Below are positions 1 through 10,449 of a stretch of DNA of 64,000 bases, in pieces (the stretch's first letter is position 1; the number at the start of each line of letters is the position of its first letter). The stretch is taken from NCBI RefSeq assembly GCF_014647055.1, contig NZ_BMOL01000017.1, forward strand, positions 1 to 64,000, given 5' to 3'. The notes beneath the pieces were generated by a model. That model ran no database searches. It worked only from the letters and a program-made list of their open reading frames with translations, and was not told the DNA's origin. Made by a program: the position numbers and the translations under genes. The DNA comes from Deinococcus aerolatus (GTDB taxonomy: Bacteria > Deinococcota > Deinococci > Deinococcales > Deinococcaceae).

Positions 1-163
1 CGGGCAACATCCAGTCCAGAATGGCCAGATCGGCGCGTGACATCAGCTCACGGGCGTGATGGCCGTCGGATGCCTGCCAGACCTCGTACCCCTCGCCGCT
101 CAGGTACGCGTCCAGGATCTCGAGGATGGCCGGGTCGTCGTCCACGATCAGAATGCGGGCCAT
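1..163 (-). CDS. Response regulator, N-terminal receiver domain (partial)
   Basis: The minus strand reads MARILIVDDDPAILEILDAY and continues to an LAILDWMLP motif at the window edge. This is the beta1-DD acidic pocket and the phosphoacceptor Asp of a CheY-like receiver domain. The ATG at 163 is preceded by GGGGAGGAGCC, a strong ribosome binding site. The gene runs off the left edge, so the output domain (DNA-binding or other) is not visible. It probably works with a sensor kinase outside the window; the kinase at 15157-17334 is distant and no link can be shown. Confidence 0.85.
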   Translation of the reverse strand, partial: MARILIVDDDPAILEILDAYLSGEGYEVWQASDGHHARELMSRADLAILDWMLP

Positions 164-188
164 GGCTCCTCCCCGTCCCGCCCGGGCT

Positions 189-746
189 TTACAATCCGCG
201 TTTGAGCAACCACTGGCGGTAGGCGTACATCTCATCGGCCTGGGTACGGATGATGTCGCGGGCCAGACCCAGCACCCGCGTGTCGGTGCTTCTTTGCAAC
301 GCCACGTTCGCCATCCCGATGGCGCTGGCGTGGTGTGGCAACATTCCCTCCACCAGGCCACGGTCACTGTTCTTGCTGCTCTTCAGTGCCGTCAGCATGG
401 CCTTCATCTCTGTGTTCAAACTCGTTTGTGCGCCCTTGTCCACGCTGCCGAGAGTCTTCAGCCAGGTGTTCATCTGGCCGATTTCCTTTTGCTGCGTGCC
501 GATGACGTCTGCCGTCCACTTTTTGACCTGGGCGTCTTTAACGTTGTTGAGCACCGTCTTGCTCATGTCCACCGCCCCCTGGTGGTCGACGATCATCATG
601 GACAGGAAGGCACGGTCAAAGGCCTCGCCCTTCAGGGTCTCCAGGCCACCGGACGAGGCGGCGCCGGGATTCATGCCCGGCATGTTCATATGGGCGTACG
701 CGGGGGTCATCAGGCTGAGCGCGAGCAGCAGTGCGGAGCGTGTCAT
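189..746 (-). CDS. DUF305 family secreted protein
   Basis: The 185-residue product starts with a signal peptide (MTRSALLLALSLMTPAYAH). It carries the two DUF305 signature blocks, MMIVDHQGAVDMS near residue 50 and MLPHHASAIGMA near residue 135. DUF305 is a ferritin-like four-helix family, often periplasmic and His/Met-rich and sometimes linked to metal handling; the true role is unknown. A longer frame exists upstream, but the ATG at 746 follows CTGGAG and opens directly into the signal peptide, so I use it. The response-regulator gene begins 25 bases downstream on the same strand, so the two may be co-transcribed. Confidence 0.8.
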   Translation of the reverse strand: MTRSALLLALSLMTPAYAHMNMPGMNPGAASSGGLETLKGEAFDRAFLSMMIVDHQGAVDMSKTVLNNVKDAQVKKWTADVIGTQQKEIGQMNTWLKTLGSVDKGAQTSLNTEMKAMLTALKSSKNSDRGLVEGMLPHHASAIGMANVALQRSTDTRVLGLARDIIRTQADEMYAYRQWLLKRGL

Positions 747-844
747 GGCTCCAGCCTGGAACAGCGGTGTTAAGGGGCTGTAAAGCGCCCGGACCCTGCG
801 CCTCTCTACGTGTCCAGCCCCAGACGCGTGCTGCCGGGCGCAGG

Positions 845-2245
845 TCACGGCTGAAGCTTTGCCGGCAGGGCGGCGGTGACCGGGTCCGCCTCCTCGACGC
901 GCAGTCGGTCCTTGAGATCGTCGACGAACCCCTGGGCGTCCAGGGCCGCCAGCCGGCGGTGGGCCTCCTCGATCAGCTGGGCCGGATCCACCCGCCCGCG
1001 CAGCACCAGATCCCGCAGCGTGTCCAGTTCGGACAGGGCGAATTTCCGAGCGTACAGCAGGGAGACGCGTTTGGCCGTAAACGCCGCCGCCTCGTCCGGC
1101 GACATGCGCGCGAGCTCCTCGGACCAGCCGGGCTGGGCGGGTTCCTCGCCAGCCGCCGGTTTGGGGCGGGATGGGGTCAGGGTGATGACCTTGCTGGCCG
1201 ACTGGTCGGGATACTGATCGGTATTCTTGATCAGATGCACCAGCGCATGGGCCGGGGTCTTGCGCACGGTCAGCTGTCCGGACTTTACCAGCCGCTCGAA
1301 CAGCTCGATGCGGCCGGAGAGGACCGAGGTGGTGTACTGGCGGGCGAGCTGGCGCGACACGCCGTCGGTTACGCCGTGCATGCGCAGGCGGTGCAGCACC
1401 GCTGGATTGACCGGCGTGAACTCCGGGGAAAATTCGTAGTGAATACGCTGATCGCGCCCCCGGCCCTCAATGACCACCTGCCGCAGGTAGCCCCGGCGCA
1501 GCAGCTCCTCGTGGGGCCCCTGCAGGGCGCGGCGCACTGCGTCCGGCCGGGTGTTGGGCAGCTTGCACTGCTCGGCCAGCTCAATCAGGCCCACGTCGTA
1601 CTCGTCGATCAGCTCGTCAGGGGTCTCCGGGTGGTAGCGCATGGCATCAAGCAGCCGAAAAATGATCCGGGTGCGCGGCCTGGACAGCGACTGCATGAAC
1701 TCGATGTTCAGCGGCTTGGTGTAGCCGCTGCGCAAAGAGGCCACCAGCGGCTCGGCCAGCCGGATACGCAACATGCTGCGTTCGTCGAATTTGCCGGATT
1801 CGCCCTGGTGGGTGTATTCGAGCAGTTCGATAAAGTGGAACTTGGCGGTGGTCCAGCGCCGGTTCGGATGGTCCCGCCAGCCTCCGGCAATCTCGTACGA
1901 CGTGGTGTGCAGGCGGTCCAGGCTGACCGAGAGCATCTCCCGGTATTTTCCGTTCCGGTGAAATCCCGCCAACTGCATCAGCTCTGAAATCGCCAGCGTC
2001 ATCATGCCGTCGTCGGGCAAGCCGATACTCATGTAGTTGTCGATCAGGGCGCTGCTGACGTCGTTGTCGATGCCATGGGGGACGCCCAGTTCAGGCAGGG
2101 CGCGGCAGGAAATCCGGACCACACGTTCACCGTGCTGGTAGGTCACCTTCCAGGAGTTCTGCTCGACCGACTGATCCTGCGCGGAAACCAGATTCAACCG
2201 GCCCCAGTTCAGATCGTCGAAGCTGGTTCGCTGTGGGTCTGCCAC
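845..2245 (-). CDS. Plasmid replication initiator protein (RPA/RepA-like), copy 1
   Basis: The product is a 466-residue initiator. It shares a block order with the second initiator at 39138-40442: an N-terminal HGIDNDV..LPDDG segment (HGVDPDV..CPDDD in the other), then a winged-helix-like segment with SVSLDRLH, then an RIIFRLLDAM segment. This fits the RPA family of plasmid initiators, which bind iterons as winged-helix proteins. An open frame continues upstream to a TTG at 2266, but the GTG at 2245 sits just behind AGGAGGGAAA, so I place the start there. The iteron array at 2368-2631 lies about 120 bases upstream of the start, the usual place for an iteron-type origin. The C-terminal ~130 residues (with KPAAGEEPAQPGWSEEL) are variable. 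Family placement is by motif order, not by search. Confidence 0.8.
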   Translation of the reverse strand: MADPQRTSFDDLNWGRLNLVSAQDQSVEQNSWKVTYQHGERVVRISCRALPELGVPHGIDNDVSSALIDNYMSIGLPDDGMMTLAISELMQLAGFHRNGKYREMLSVSLDRLHTTSYEIAGGWRDHPNRRWTTAKFHFIELLEYTHQGESGKFDERSMLRIRLAEPLVASLRSGYTKPLNIEFMQSLSRPRTRIIFRLLDAMRYHPETPDELIDEYDVGLIELAEQCKLPNTRPDAVRRALQGPHEELLRRGYLRQVVIEGRGRDQRIHYEFSPEFTPVNPAVLHRLRMHGVTDGVSRQLARQYTTSVLSGRIELFERLVKSGQLTVRKTPAHALVHLIKNTDQYPDQSASKVITLTPSRPKPAAGEEPAQPGWSEELARMSPDEAAAFTAKRVSLLYARKFALSELDTLRDLVLRGRVDPAQLIEEAHRRLAALDAQGFVDDLKDRLRVEEADPVTAALPAKLQP

Positions 2246-2367
2246 TTTCCCTCCTGATGTTGACAAGATACCCTTTTAATGGAAAAGATTTTGATACTAA
2301 TATGGTGAAAAACACCACCAAGCAAACGGGGCAAAAGCCGTCCTGTACGCGTCAAAAGAGGCAAACC

Positions 2368-2631
2368 CCACAGGTATGTCTCAGTAAACCCCACAGGTAT
2401 GTCTCAGTAAACCCCACAGGTATGTCTCAGGGCGGCTCCAGAACGCCACAGGTATGTCTCAGCAGATGCCACAGGTATGTCTCAGAACGGTCCTGGGACA
2501 TACCTGTGGCAAAAATGCTCAACGCCACAGGTATGTCTCAGGGCGGAGGCGAAAAACGCCTCAAGTGTATCTCAGTGAAAACTGGACAATGCCTCAGGTG
2601 TGTCTCAGTAGATGCCTCAGGTGTGTCCCAG
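2368..2631 (+). repeat. Iteron array of origin 1 (10 copies)
   Basis: Ten 17-bp units of consensus CCACAGGTATGTCTCAG start at 2368, 2391, 2414, 2446, 2469, 2493 (inverted), 2525, 2559, 2592 and 2615. The first three are spaced exactly 23 bp. Copies 8-10 have drifted to CCTCAGGTGTGTCTCAG or similar, so there are two sub-families. The array lies upstream of the divergently oriented initiator gene and is the predicted binding site for its product. The short sequence between the array and the initiator start (about 2260-2330) is AT-rich and could be the melting region. Confidence 0.9.
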
Positions 2632-2845
2632 TGGTTTGCAGGAGCTGGCAGGCGGCTGGAGCCTCTGCGCCGGCCCGTCTCGCAACGACCGAGGTGGCGC
2701 CGCCTACAATCTGCGGGACCAGTCTGCCCCTGACGATACCCTGGAGTCTATTCACTGCGAGGGTCCATCGGCTCGCCAGTTTCAAGGTCCGTTCCCCGCT
2801 TTCGTTCCCATGTAGGTGATCGTGAAGTTCCATATGCTTTAGGCA

Positions 2846-4049
2846 CTCTGTACCGGACAACTTGCTCTCAGGCTGCGCCTGGCGCGTGAAACGGTGTGCC
2901 CAATAGCCTGACCAACCCTGGCAACTCAGGCAGATCCCACCGCAGCGCATTGCACAGCTGTTCTGCGCCGTATCGCACGAGGCTCATGGCCGAACGGCCA
3001 TGGGCCTTCACCTTGATCGGCACCTGTGCGTGGAGCCATACGCCCACCCTCAGGCAACTGATCCACGCCAGGATGACCAGCCCGAACAGGCGTTCCAGCC
3101 GAGTGGCTTGAGTGATGCCGGTGCGCTCCAGATCAAAGCCACGGACTTTAAGACTGGCGAAGGTACACTCCACGGTCCAGCGCGCCCGGTACAGAACCCA
3201 TGTGTCCCACACACTGAAATCCGTAGCAATCGCCACCAGATCCCCCGCGGGGGATCTGGTGGCCACGACCTGCATCACCTCGCCATACACGTAGGCCTTC
3301 TCGGCGAGGCACCGCACCTCCCCAACCTGCAGATCGCCGAACCACGTATCAATCCGCAGTTCGTCCACCACAGCATTTTTCCGGATACGGATGGCCCGTT
3401 TAATGCCTTTACGCCTCAGGAACCGGAACCACTCGCCGCCGATGAACTCCCGGTCGGCGACCAGGCCCTTACTGCGGCGCGCTGGAAGGGCCTTGAGGAG
3501 CCTGGAGATCAGCTGTATCCGCCCCACCGTGCCGCTGTTCCCATCGTGATCGAGGGCGGTCCAGACGAGCGGCACGGTGAAACCGTGGAGGGCGACGCCG
3601 AGGACCAAGAGGTTCAGGGGGGATTCCCCACGTTCCCAGGTGGTGCGGTCCAGGCTTAACAGCAGCTTCCCTGGGGGCAGCAGAGCCAGGAGAAACGCCA
3701 GGAAGACGGGCTCGGTGAGCTGAGGATCCCGGCAACCTCGTTCCACTCGGCGCTTTTTCGCTTCGATGGAACTCGCCCCGGGCAGGTGGGCGCACAGGTC
3801 ACTCTGGTTCACACTCCTGGCCGTGATCATGGCGAAGACGATGTCCACGACACGCTGCAGCGTGTCGTGGCGCAGGAATGGCACGCAGGCTTTGAAGTGG
3901 CGGGTCAGTTCGGTAGGCTGGAGGTCGGCGGGTTTTGGTGTCGTCACACACCCAAAACACCGCCGTTTATCCTGCCGATTCGCAACCTGTCACACGTTCA
4001 GAGATTTCCCGTCCAGCACAGCCTCAACTCGAAGATGTCCGGTACAGAG
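2846..4049 (-). mobile_element. Complete IS4-family-type insertion sequence
   Basis: The element is 1204 bp. Terminal inverted repeats begin CTCTGTACCGGACA at 2846-2859 and match TGTCCGGTACAGAG at 4036-4049 perfectly over 14 bp. It is flanked by a perfect 9-bp direct repeat, CTTTAGGCA, at 2837-2845 and 4050-4058, which marks the target-site duplication. The intact transposase frame and undamaged duplication point to recent insertion. It landed about 200 bp from the iteron array of origin 1. A remnant of a related right end is at 28096-28165. Confidence 0.9.
2868..3947 (-). CDS. IS4-type DDE transposase
   Basis: The 359-residue protein carries the DDE transposase landmarks of the IS4 group: LSLDRTTWERG (first Asp, near residue 100), GLVADREFIGG (second Asp block, near residue 161) and a C-terminal YRARWTVECTFASLKVRG block, which matches the Y-(2)-R-(3)-E-(6)-K signature of IS4 enzymes (Y, R, E and K in that spacing). 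It starts at a GTG at 3947, fills the element between its inverted repeats, and has no frameshift, so it is probably active. Confidence 0.9.
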   Translation of the reverse strand: MTTPKPADLQPTELTRHFKACVPFLRHDTLQRVVDIVFAMITARSVNQSDLCAHLPGASSIEAKKRRVERGCRDPQLTEPVFLAFLLALLPPGKLLLSLDRTTWERGESPLNLLVLGVALHGFTVPLVWTALDHDGNSGTVGRIQLISRLLKALPARRSKGLVADREFIGGEWFRFLRRKGIKRAIRIRKNAVVDELRIDTWFGDLQVGEVRCLAEKAYVYGEVMQVVATRSPAGDLVAIATDFSVWDTWVLYRARWTVECTFASLKVRGFDLERTGITQATRLERLFGLVILAWISCLRVGVWLHAQVPIKVKAHGRSAMSLVRYGAEQLCNALRWDLPELPGLVRLLGTPFHAPGAA

Positions 4050-4156
4050 CTTTAGGCATCAAGTCGCTCGCCTGAATTTCCTGTTTTTGTTTGATTTCGG
4101 AGAGAATCAGGGTGGTATGGTCGCAGGTATGATTGCTCGCGTACCAGGCGCGGGAC

Positions 4157-5753
<1,597 letters not shown>

Positions 5754-5764
<11 letters not shown>

Positions 5765-7397
5765 GTCGGCCATTTCCCTGCACCGCACCATCGATCTCAC
5801 CGAGCTGCTGCCCATCACCGTGAGCCCGCAGCGGGGAGCCGGGACAGCGGACCTGCGGGCGGACCTGCGGGCCGTGCAGGCCCAGGCCGCCGATCTGACC
5901 CTCGGCGCAGGGGAACGGTTCCGGTACCACCGCGAAGCAGCGTACCACGCGCTCGACCTGCACGACATCACGGTGGCCATGGAACACGCGCTGAAATGCT
6001 TGCAGCTCGCGCGGGCCAGCGGCGACGGCCCGTCGCAGGTCAAGGCGCACGTCACGCTGGCCCTGGCGATGATGGAGGCCTACGACGATGTGGGCGCGCA
6101 GCGGGAATTCCTGGCGGCCCGCACGCTGGCCGCGCGGATTGACGACCACCGTGGGATGGCGCTGGTGGCCGTGAACGCCTCACATCTGGAGCTGGAACGC
6201 CGCAAGTATCCCCAGGCGGCCCGGCACCTCCTTGATCTGCTGGTGTCCCCACACATGCGCGGCCTGATGGAAGCCGACGCGCGGCAACTATGGAGGACCT
6301 TCCACGTCAACTTTGTCACGGGGGTCTCGGAGACCCTGATGGCGGGCGGCGACCTGCATCTGCAGGAGACCAGTGAGCAGCAGCTGGCCCGTTCGTTTGA
6401 AATTCTGGTTTCCCTTCCGGGCCGCAACGGCGACATGCCCCTGCTCGAAGTTGCGGGCGTGCTGGACGCCCTGATCCGTTACGCGCTGTGGCAGGGGGAA
6501 CTCGCGGCGGCGCGGGCCCTGGCCGACGAGTACATTCGCATCGCGCGTGACGCGGATTTCCCGCTGCTGTACGGCCGCGCGCTGCTCGACCGCAGCCGCG
6601 TGCATTCCCGCATCGGGGACCGGGACCGCGCCATCGCCGACGCCGAGGAGGCCGTCGCGTACTTTGGTGCGGGCGCTTCGGAACTGTGGGAGGTCCGGTC
6701 CCGTGAGCTGCTGGCCGCAGCCTACGCGGCCGCGGGCCGTCACCGCGAGGCTTTTGAGATTCAGCTGGCGGTGACCCGTGGAGTGGAGAACCTGTTTCGC
6801 GATTACCACCAGCAGCGCGCCCTGGTCGGTCAGGTCGAGCAGCAGGCCCGCGAGTCGGAGGTGCGGGCCAAGGCGTTTGCGGAAGCGGCGCTGCGCGATC
6901 CCCTGACCGGCGCTCCCAACCGCACGCGGGCCATGCAGGTGCTGGACGAACTGCACGCGCATGCCCAGGCCGGCACGCCCAGCGCGATCGCCCTGCTTGA
7001 CCTCGATTTTTTTAAACGCGTGAACGACACCTTTGGTCATCTGGTCGGGGACGCCGTGCTGATGAAAGTGACCCAGGTGCTGGGCGGCGAACTGCGCAAG
7101 CAGGATCTGCTGGCCCGGCTGGGTGGGGAGGAATTCATCGTGATTCTTCCCAGCGTGACGCTGGAACAGGCAACCGCCATCTGCGCCCGGCTGCGTGACG
7201 CCCTGCAGGGGGCCGAGTGGGACATGCTGACGCCGGGGATGAACATCTCGGGCAGCTTCGGAGTGGCGGTGCTGGACGGCGAAAAGGACGTGACAGGCGC
7301 GCTCAAAGCTGCGGACCGCGCCCTGTACGCGGCCAAGACGGCGGGCCGGAACACCGTGATCACGGCAGTGGGCGTGGGTCCGGACTGGCGCACCTAG
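5754..7397 (+). CDS. TPR-like/GGDEF protein, predicted diguanylate cyclase
   Basis: The product is 547 residues. The N-terminal ~350 residues are helical and repeat-like (Ala/Leu/Glu-rich, e.g. AEEAVAYF), resembling TPR sensor repeats. The C-terminus is a GGDEF domain with DPLTGAPNR, LLDLDFFKRVNDTFGH and an intact GGEEF active site. Five residues before GGEEF is RKQD, which matches the RxxD inhibitory site, so product inhibition by c-di-GMP is likely. The ATG at 5754 overlaps the end of the upstream HD-GYP gene (ATGACGTCTGA). The pair therefore encodes opposing c-di-GMP activities in one operon. Confidence 0.85.
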
Positions 7398-7445
7398 CCG
7401 CGGCGTGCGGAGTGGCCTTTGAGTGCGTAACCCAGGCCCCGCGCC

Positions 7446-8576
7446 TCAGAGGTTCATGCCGCACGACCAGTCGTTGGCATACGCCCAGTGAATGTCGATT
7501 TGCGCCGTCTTCTGATGCCTGATCCAGCTGGTGCGCTCCGGCGTGGGATTGGTGAAATACCCAGCGGTGAAGGTGACCACGCCGCTGGCTGCGTTGTAGC
7601 GGAAGGTGCCGGACTTTCCCATGTAGGTGTACGTGCCGTTCGTCCTGAGCGTGAGCGTGCCCCTGGGCACGTCGCTGCGTGTTCCATTCGGGCCAGGGCG
7701 TTCCAGCCAGCAGGAATAGTCGCCGGGCACCAGGGTCCCTCCTGGCCCCGCGGCGGGCGTGGGAACGGCGGGTGGGGCCGCCTTCGGGAGCTGATACGCC
7801 TGCAGAAACTGACTGACAGGTCTGAGCGGCACGGCATACGCGCCCTGGCTGATGCCTTCCAGAAGCTTCGTCAGCTCCGGGCGCTGGCCGAGTTGGGCCG
7901 CCGCGACGGCGTCGAGAAGATTCAGAAAGGCAAGGTCCACGGCACGTGTCCCTGACTGGGACAGGGCGGTCCGTGCCGCGTTGGTCTGGATTCTGACTCC
8001 CGCCGGACTGCCGCTGCGCAGGGTATAGATGATGTTCTCAACGTGCCAGTTGGCGCTGAACATGCCCGTTGGTGGCTGGGTGCTGTCCCACAGGCGCTGA
8101 ATATGGTCAAGCGCCGAGTTCATGGTGGTGGGCCGGCTGGTGCTGGTCGGCGTGGCAGCAGGGGCGGCGGTCTGGGCCACTTTCAGCAGGCACCAGCCCA
8201 GCAGGGTGGTGCCGTCGCTGTCGGCCCAGAGGCCCACCAGGGTGCTGCCCGGTTTACTCGCCTTGAAGGACTCGAAGTAACCACCTTCCCGGTCGGTGAC
8301 CAGCGGTGTGTAGGTGTATCCCAGGGTCTTGAGGCCGCGCTGAAACTGGGCGTCCATGCCGGTCTGCGAGTCCCAGATGAGGTACTCGCTTTTGGCGCAG
8401 TTGCCGTTTTCAGCGGCGGCCACCTCACGCAGGGCAGCAGCAAAATCGGCCAGTTCCGGCGCGCCGCTCACGACCTCGGCCCCGTCGATGAAGGCCGCGT
8501 CGACCAGGGTGGACTGCGGGCCAGCGGCCAGCGCAGAAGACAGCAGCAGGGTCAGAAGTGTGGGCATCCGGCGCAT
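7446..8576 (-). CDS. Secreted protein of unknown function
   Basis: The 376-residue product begins with a signal peptide (MRRMPTLLTLLLSSALAAG). The ATG at 8576 follows GGAGGACGTT, which settles the start against a longer upstream frame. The middle contains a Pro/Ala/Thr-rich linker (about residues 145-165) and a second PAVPTPAAGPGG linker (about residues 275-285). The last ~90 residues form a compact Tyr/Thr/Gly-rich segment opening GDYSCWL and ending DWSCGMNL, with two Cys that could form a disulfide. This layout of two domains joined by linkers is typical of extracytoplasmic proteins. I do not recognise the family. The zinc-ribbon gene lies 25 bases upstream in the same direction. Confidence 0.65.
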   Translation of the reverse strand: MRRMPTLLTLLLSSALAAGPQSTLVDAAFIDGAEVVSGAPELADFAAALREVAAAENGNCAKSEYLIWDSQTGMDAQFQRGLKTLGYTYTPLVTDREGGYFESFKASKPGSTLVGLWADSDGTTLLGWCLLKVAQTAAPAATPTSTSRPTTMNSALDHIQRLWDSTQPPTGMFSANWHVENIIYTLRSGSPAGVRIQTNAARTALSQSGTRAVDLAFLNLLDAVAAAQLGQRPELTKLLEGISQGAYAVPLRPVSQFLQAYQLPKAAPPAVPTPAAGPGGTLVPGDYSCWLERPGPNGTRSDVPRGTLTLRTNGTYTYMGKSGTFRYNAASGVVTFTAGYFTNPTPERTSWIRHQKTAQIDIHWAYANDWSCGMNL

Positions 8577-8601
8577 AACGTCCTCCAGGGGTGGATGAGG
8601 G

Positions 8602-8811
8602 TCAAACCAGAGGGGAGACAGGAGAGGGTTCGCCATGGAGCCGCCCACAGGACGCACAAAAGCGCGTGTACGGCGAATTGATGGGCTGCCCGCAGCCCGC
8701 GCAGGCCAGCAGCAGCGGCGCGCCGTCGTTGACGCAGTAACGCTCGCCCAGGTGCAGGGGAACGGCTCGCCCGCAACGGGGGCACAGGGCGTACACAGGT
8801 CTGTGCTTCAT
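8602..8811 (-). CDS. Small double zinc-ribbon protein
   Basis: The 69-residue product has Cys pairs typical of zinc ribbons: CPRCG near residue 10, a single Cys in ERYCVNDG, CAGCGQ near 37 and CASCGR near 53. The ATG at 8811 is preceded by GGCTGGAGGATCCC, a clear ribosome binding site. It lies just upstream of the secreted-protein gene, and the spacing suggests one transcript. Such small ribbon proteins can bind nucleic acid or partner proteins; no specific function can be assigned. Confidence 0.65.
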   Translation of the reverse strand: MKHRPVYALCPRCGRAVPLHLGERYCVNDGAPLLLACAGCGQPINSPYTRFCASCGRLHGEPSPVSPLV

Positions 8812-9558
8812 GGGATCCTCCAGCCGCAGTGTACGTCCATGACGCTTACGTCAGACTCACGTTTCGCGGTGGGTCCAGGGGCAGGGTGGCGAGACTGCCC
8901 TTCAGCCGGTAAAGCCTCACCCACCTTGGCATGGTGCCGTTTGACGGCTCGCAGCAGGGCCTGCGGCGGCCGTGCAGATTTTAGGCACGGTGACGTACCG
9001 CGATGGGTAACCTGTCCGCCAGAGTTCTGACCAGCCGCTTCAGCAGCAGTACCTCGCGAAGATGGGGCTAAGTGACAGGTGCTGGTGGACTGAGGGCGCA
9101 GCTCTGCATGGCACACCCAGGCGGCGGTGCGCCGACGAGGTGCCGGATGCGGTACGTGGCACTCGAGACGGTTTTTGCCCTGTCAGCCGCACTTCCGTCG
9201 ATTGGCCGACTGAGACGCACCAGAACAACAGCCGGCAGCGCGGCAAGATGTGTCAAAACGGCTGGCCGGCTCCCTGAGACACACCTGAGTGATTCGCCTG
9301 TTGCTGCCGGTGCAGAGAAGAGTATTCTGCCGGGGTGTACCCCAGCACAATTCCTAATCTGGACCCAACCCCACACCTCGTCGGTTGGTCTGGTGTGTGG
9401 GTTTGCCTCCGTAGGTCAGTCAGGGCGATCCGGTCATGCCCTGCGCGGGTGGCCGCCTGCACCGCATCTAGCACCTTTTCACGGAACCCTGGCCGCAAGC
9501 ACCATCAGTCGGCCGGTGCAGGGGACAGCTCCAGGTTTGTGAGTCCCGCAGGACGAGT
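8812..9558. other. Long intergenic stretch with no convincing gene
   Basis: No reading frame here has a good start and family motif. A minus-strand frame at 9253-9498 (81 residues, containing LDAVQAATRAGHDRIALTDL) has some protein-like character but no clear ribosome binding site, so I leave it uncalled. The stretch contains a lone inverted copy of the origin-1 iteron (see 9274-9289) and must hold the promoter for the downstream transport operon, which I cannot place. Confidence 0.5.
9274..9289 (-). repeat. Isolated iteron copy, 6.6 kb from origin 1
   Basis: CTGAGACACACCTGAG is the exact reverse complement of 16 bases (CTCAGGTGTGTCTCAG) of the iteron at 2592-2608. A second binding site for initiator 1 outside the array is plausible; such sites can act in copy control by pairing with the origin, but chance or recombination debris cannot be excluded. 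Confidence 0.5.
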
Positions 9559-10449
9559 TTGACCGCGCTGCCTACGCCACCACGGGTGCTGACGCCGAAG
9601 CCGCGCTCTGTGGCGTGGCGGCGCTTCTCGCGTGACAGGGCGGCCCTGCTGGGGCTCCTGCTGTGCGCCGCGATCGTCCTGGCCGCGTTGCTGGCCCCGT
9701 GGACCGCGCCGCACGATCCCAACTTTCAGTTTCCGGAGGGCCTCTCGCTGGAAGGTGCGCCCCAGCCGCCGGGATCCGAATTCCTGCTCGGCACCGATCT
9801 GCTGGGCCGTGACCTGCTCTCAAGGCTGCTGTGGGGCGCACGGGCCTCGCTCCTGGTGGGTGTCGTCGCCAACGGCATCGCCGTTGTGATCGGTGTGGTA
9901 CTGGGCGCGCTGGGCGGCATGGGCCGTGGCCTGACCGGCACGCTGATCATGCGCTTCACCGACGTGATGATGGCCTTTCCGGTGCTGCTGCTGGCCATCG
10001 CCCTGACCGCCGTCCTGAGGCCCAGCCTGTGGATCGTGACGCTGGTGATCGCGCTGCTCAACTGGGTGGCGGTGGCGCGGGTGACCTACGCCCAGGTCAC
10101 GTCGCTGCGCGAGCGTGAGTTTGTGGAGGCGGCCCAGGCCGTCGGGGCCTCGGGCACCCACATCCTGCGCCGGCACATTGCGCCTCACCTGCTGCCCACC
10201 GCGCTGGTCTGGGGTTCGCTGGGCATCGGGACCACTGTGCTGCTGGAAGCCACGCTGTCTTTTCTGGGTGTGGGCGTGCAGCCGCCGACCCCCAGCTGGG
10301 GCGGCATCATCAACGAGTCTCAAAGCTACCTGACCACCGCGCCGTGGCTGGTGCTGTTTCCGGGCGCGGCCATCCTGCTCACCTCGCTGGGCTTCAACCT
10401 GCTGGGTGAAGGCCTGCGTGACGCGCTTGATCCGCACGGGGCCAGCTGA
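9559..10449 (+). CDS. ABC transporter permease, DppC/OppC type
   Basis: The 296-residue inner-membrane protein has about six hydrophobic helices and the DppC layout: a cytoplasmic N-terminus with WRRFSRDRAALLGLLL, a periplasmic loop ending LGTDLLGRDLLSRLLWGAR, and the ATPase-docking EAA loop (FVEAAQAVGASG). The first codon appears to be TTG at 9559 behind AGGACGAG; a GTG at 9586 is an alternative. It precedes and overlaps the DppB-type gene. The usual order is dppA-B-C; here it is C-B-A. No ATPase gene is present, so the importer must borrow one. Confidence 0.85.
   Translation: MTALPTPPRVLTPKPRSVAWRRFSRDRAALLGLLLCAAIVLAALLAPWTAPHDPNFQFPEGLSLEGAPQPPGSEFLLGTDLLGRDLLSRLLWGARASLLVGVVANGIAVVIGVVLGALGGMGRGLTGTLIMRFTDVMMAFPVLLLAIALTAVLRPSLWIVTLVIALLNWVAVARVTYAQVTSLREREFVEAAQAVGASGTHILRRHIAPHLLPTALVWGSLGIGTTVLLEATLSFLGVGVQPPTPSWGGIINESQSYLTTAPWLVLFPGAAILLTSLGFNLLGEGLRDALDPHGAS

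Noticed and set aside
2368..2631. CRISPR array
   Set aside because: Repeats are 17 bp with spacing of 6-17 bp, one is inverted, there are no cas genes, and a plasmid initiator is adjacent; iterons explain it.
9253..9498. 81-residue minus-strand ORF
   Set aside because: Some protein-like segments, but no ribosome binding site and the lone iteron lies inside it; too weak to call.
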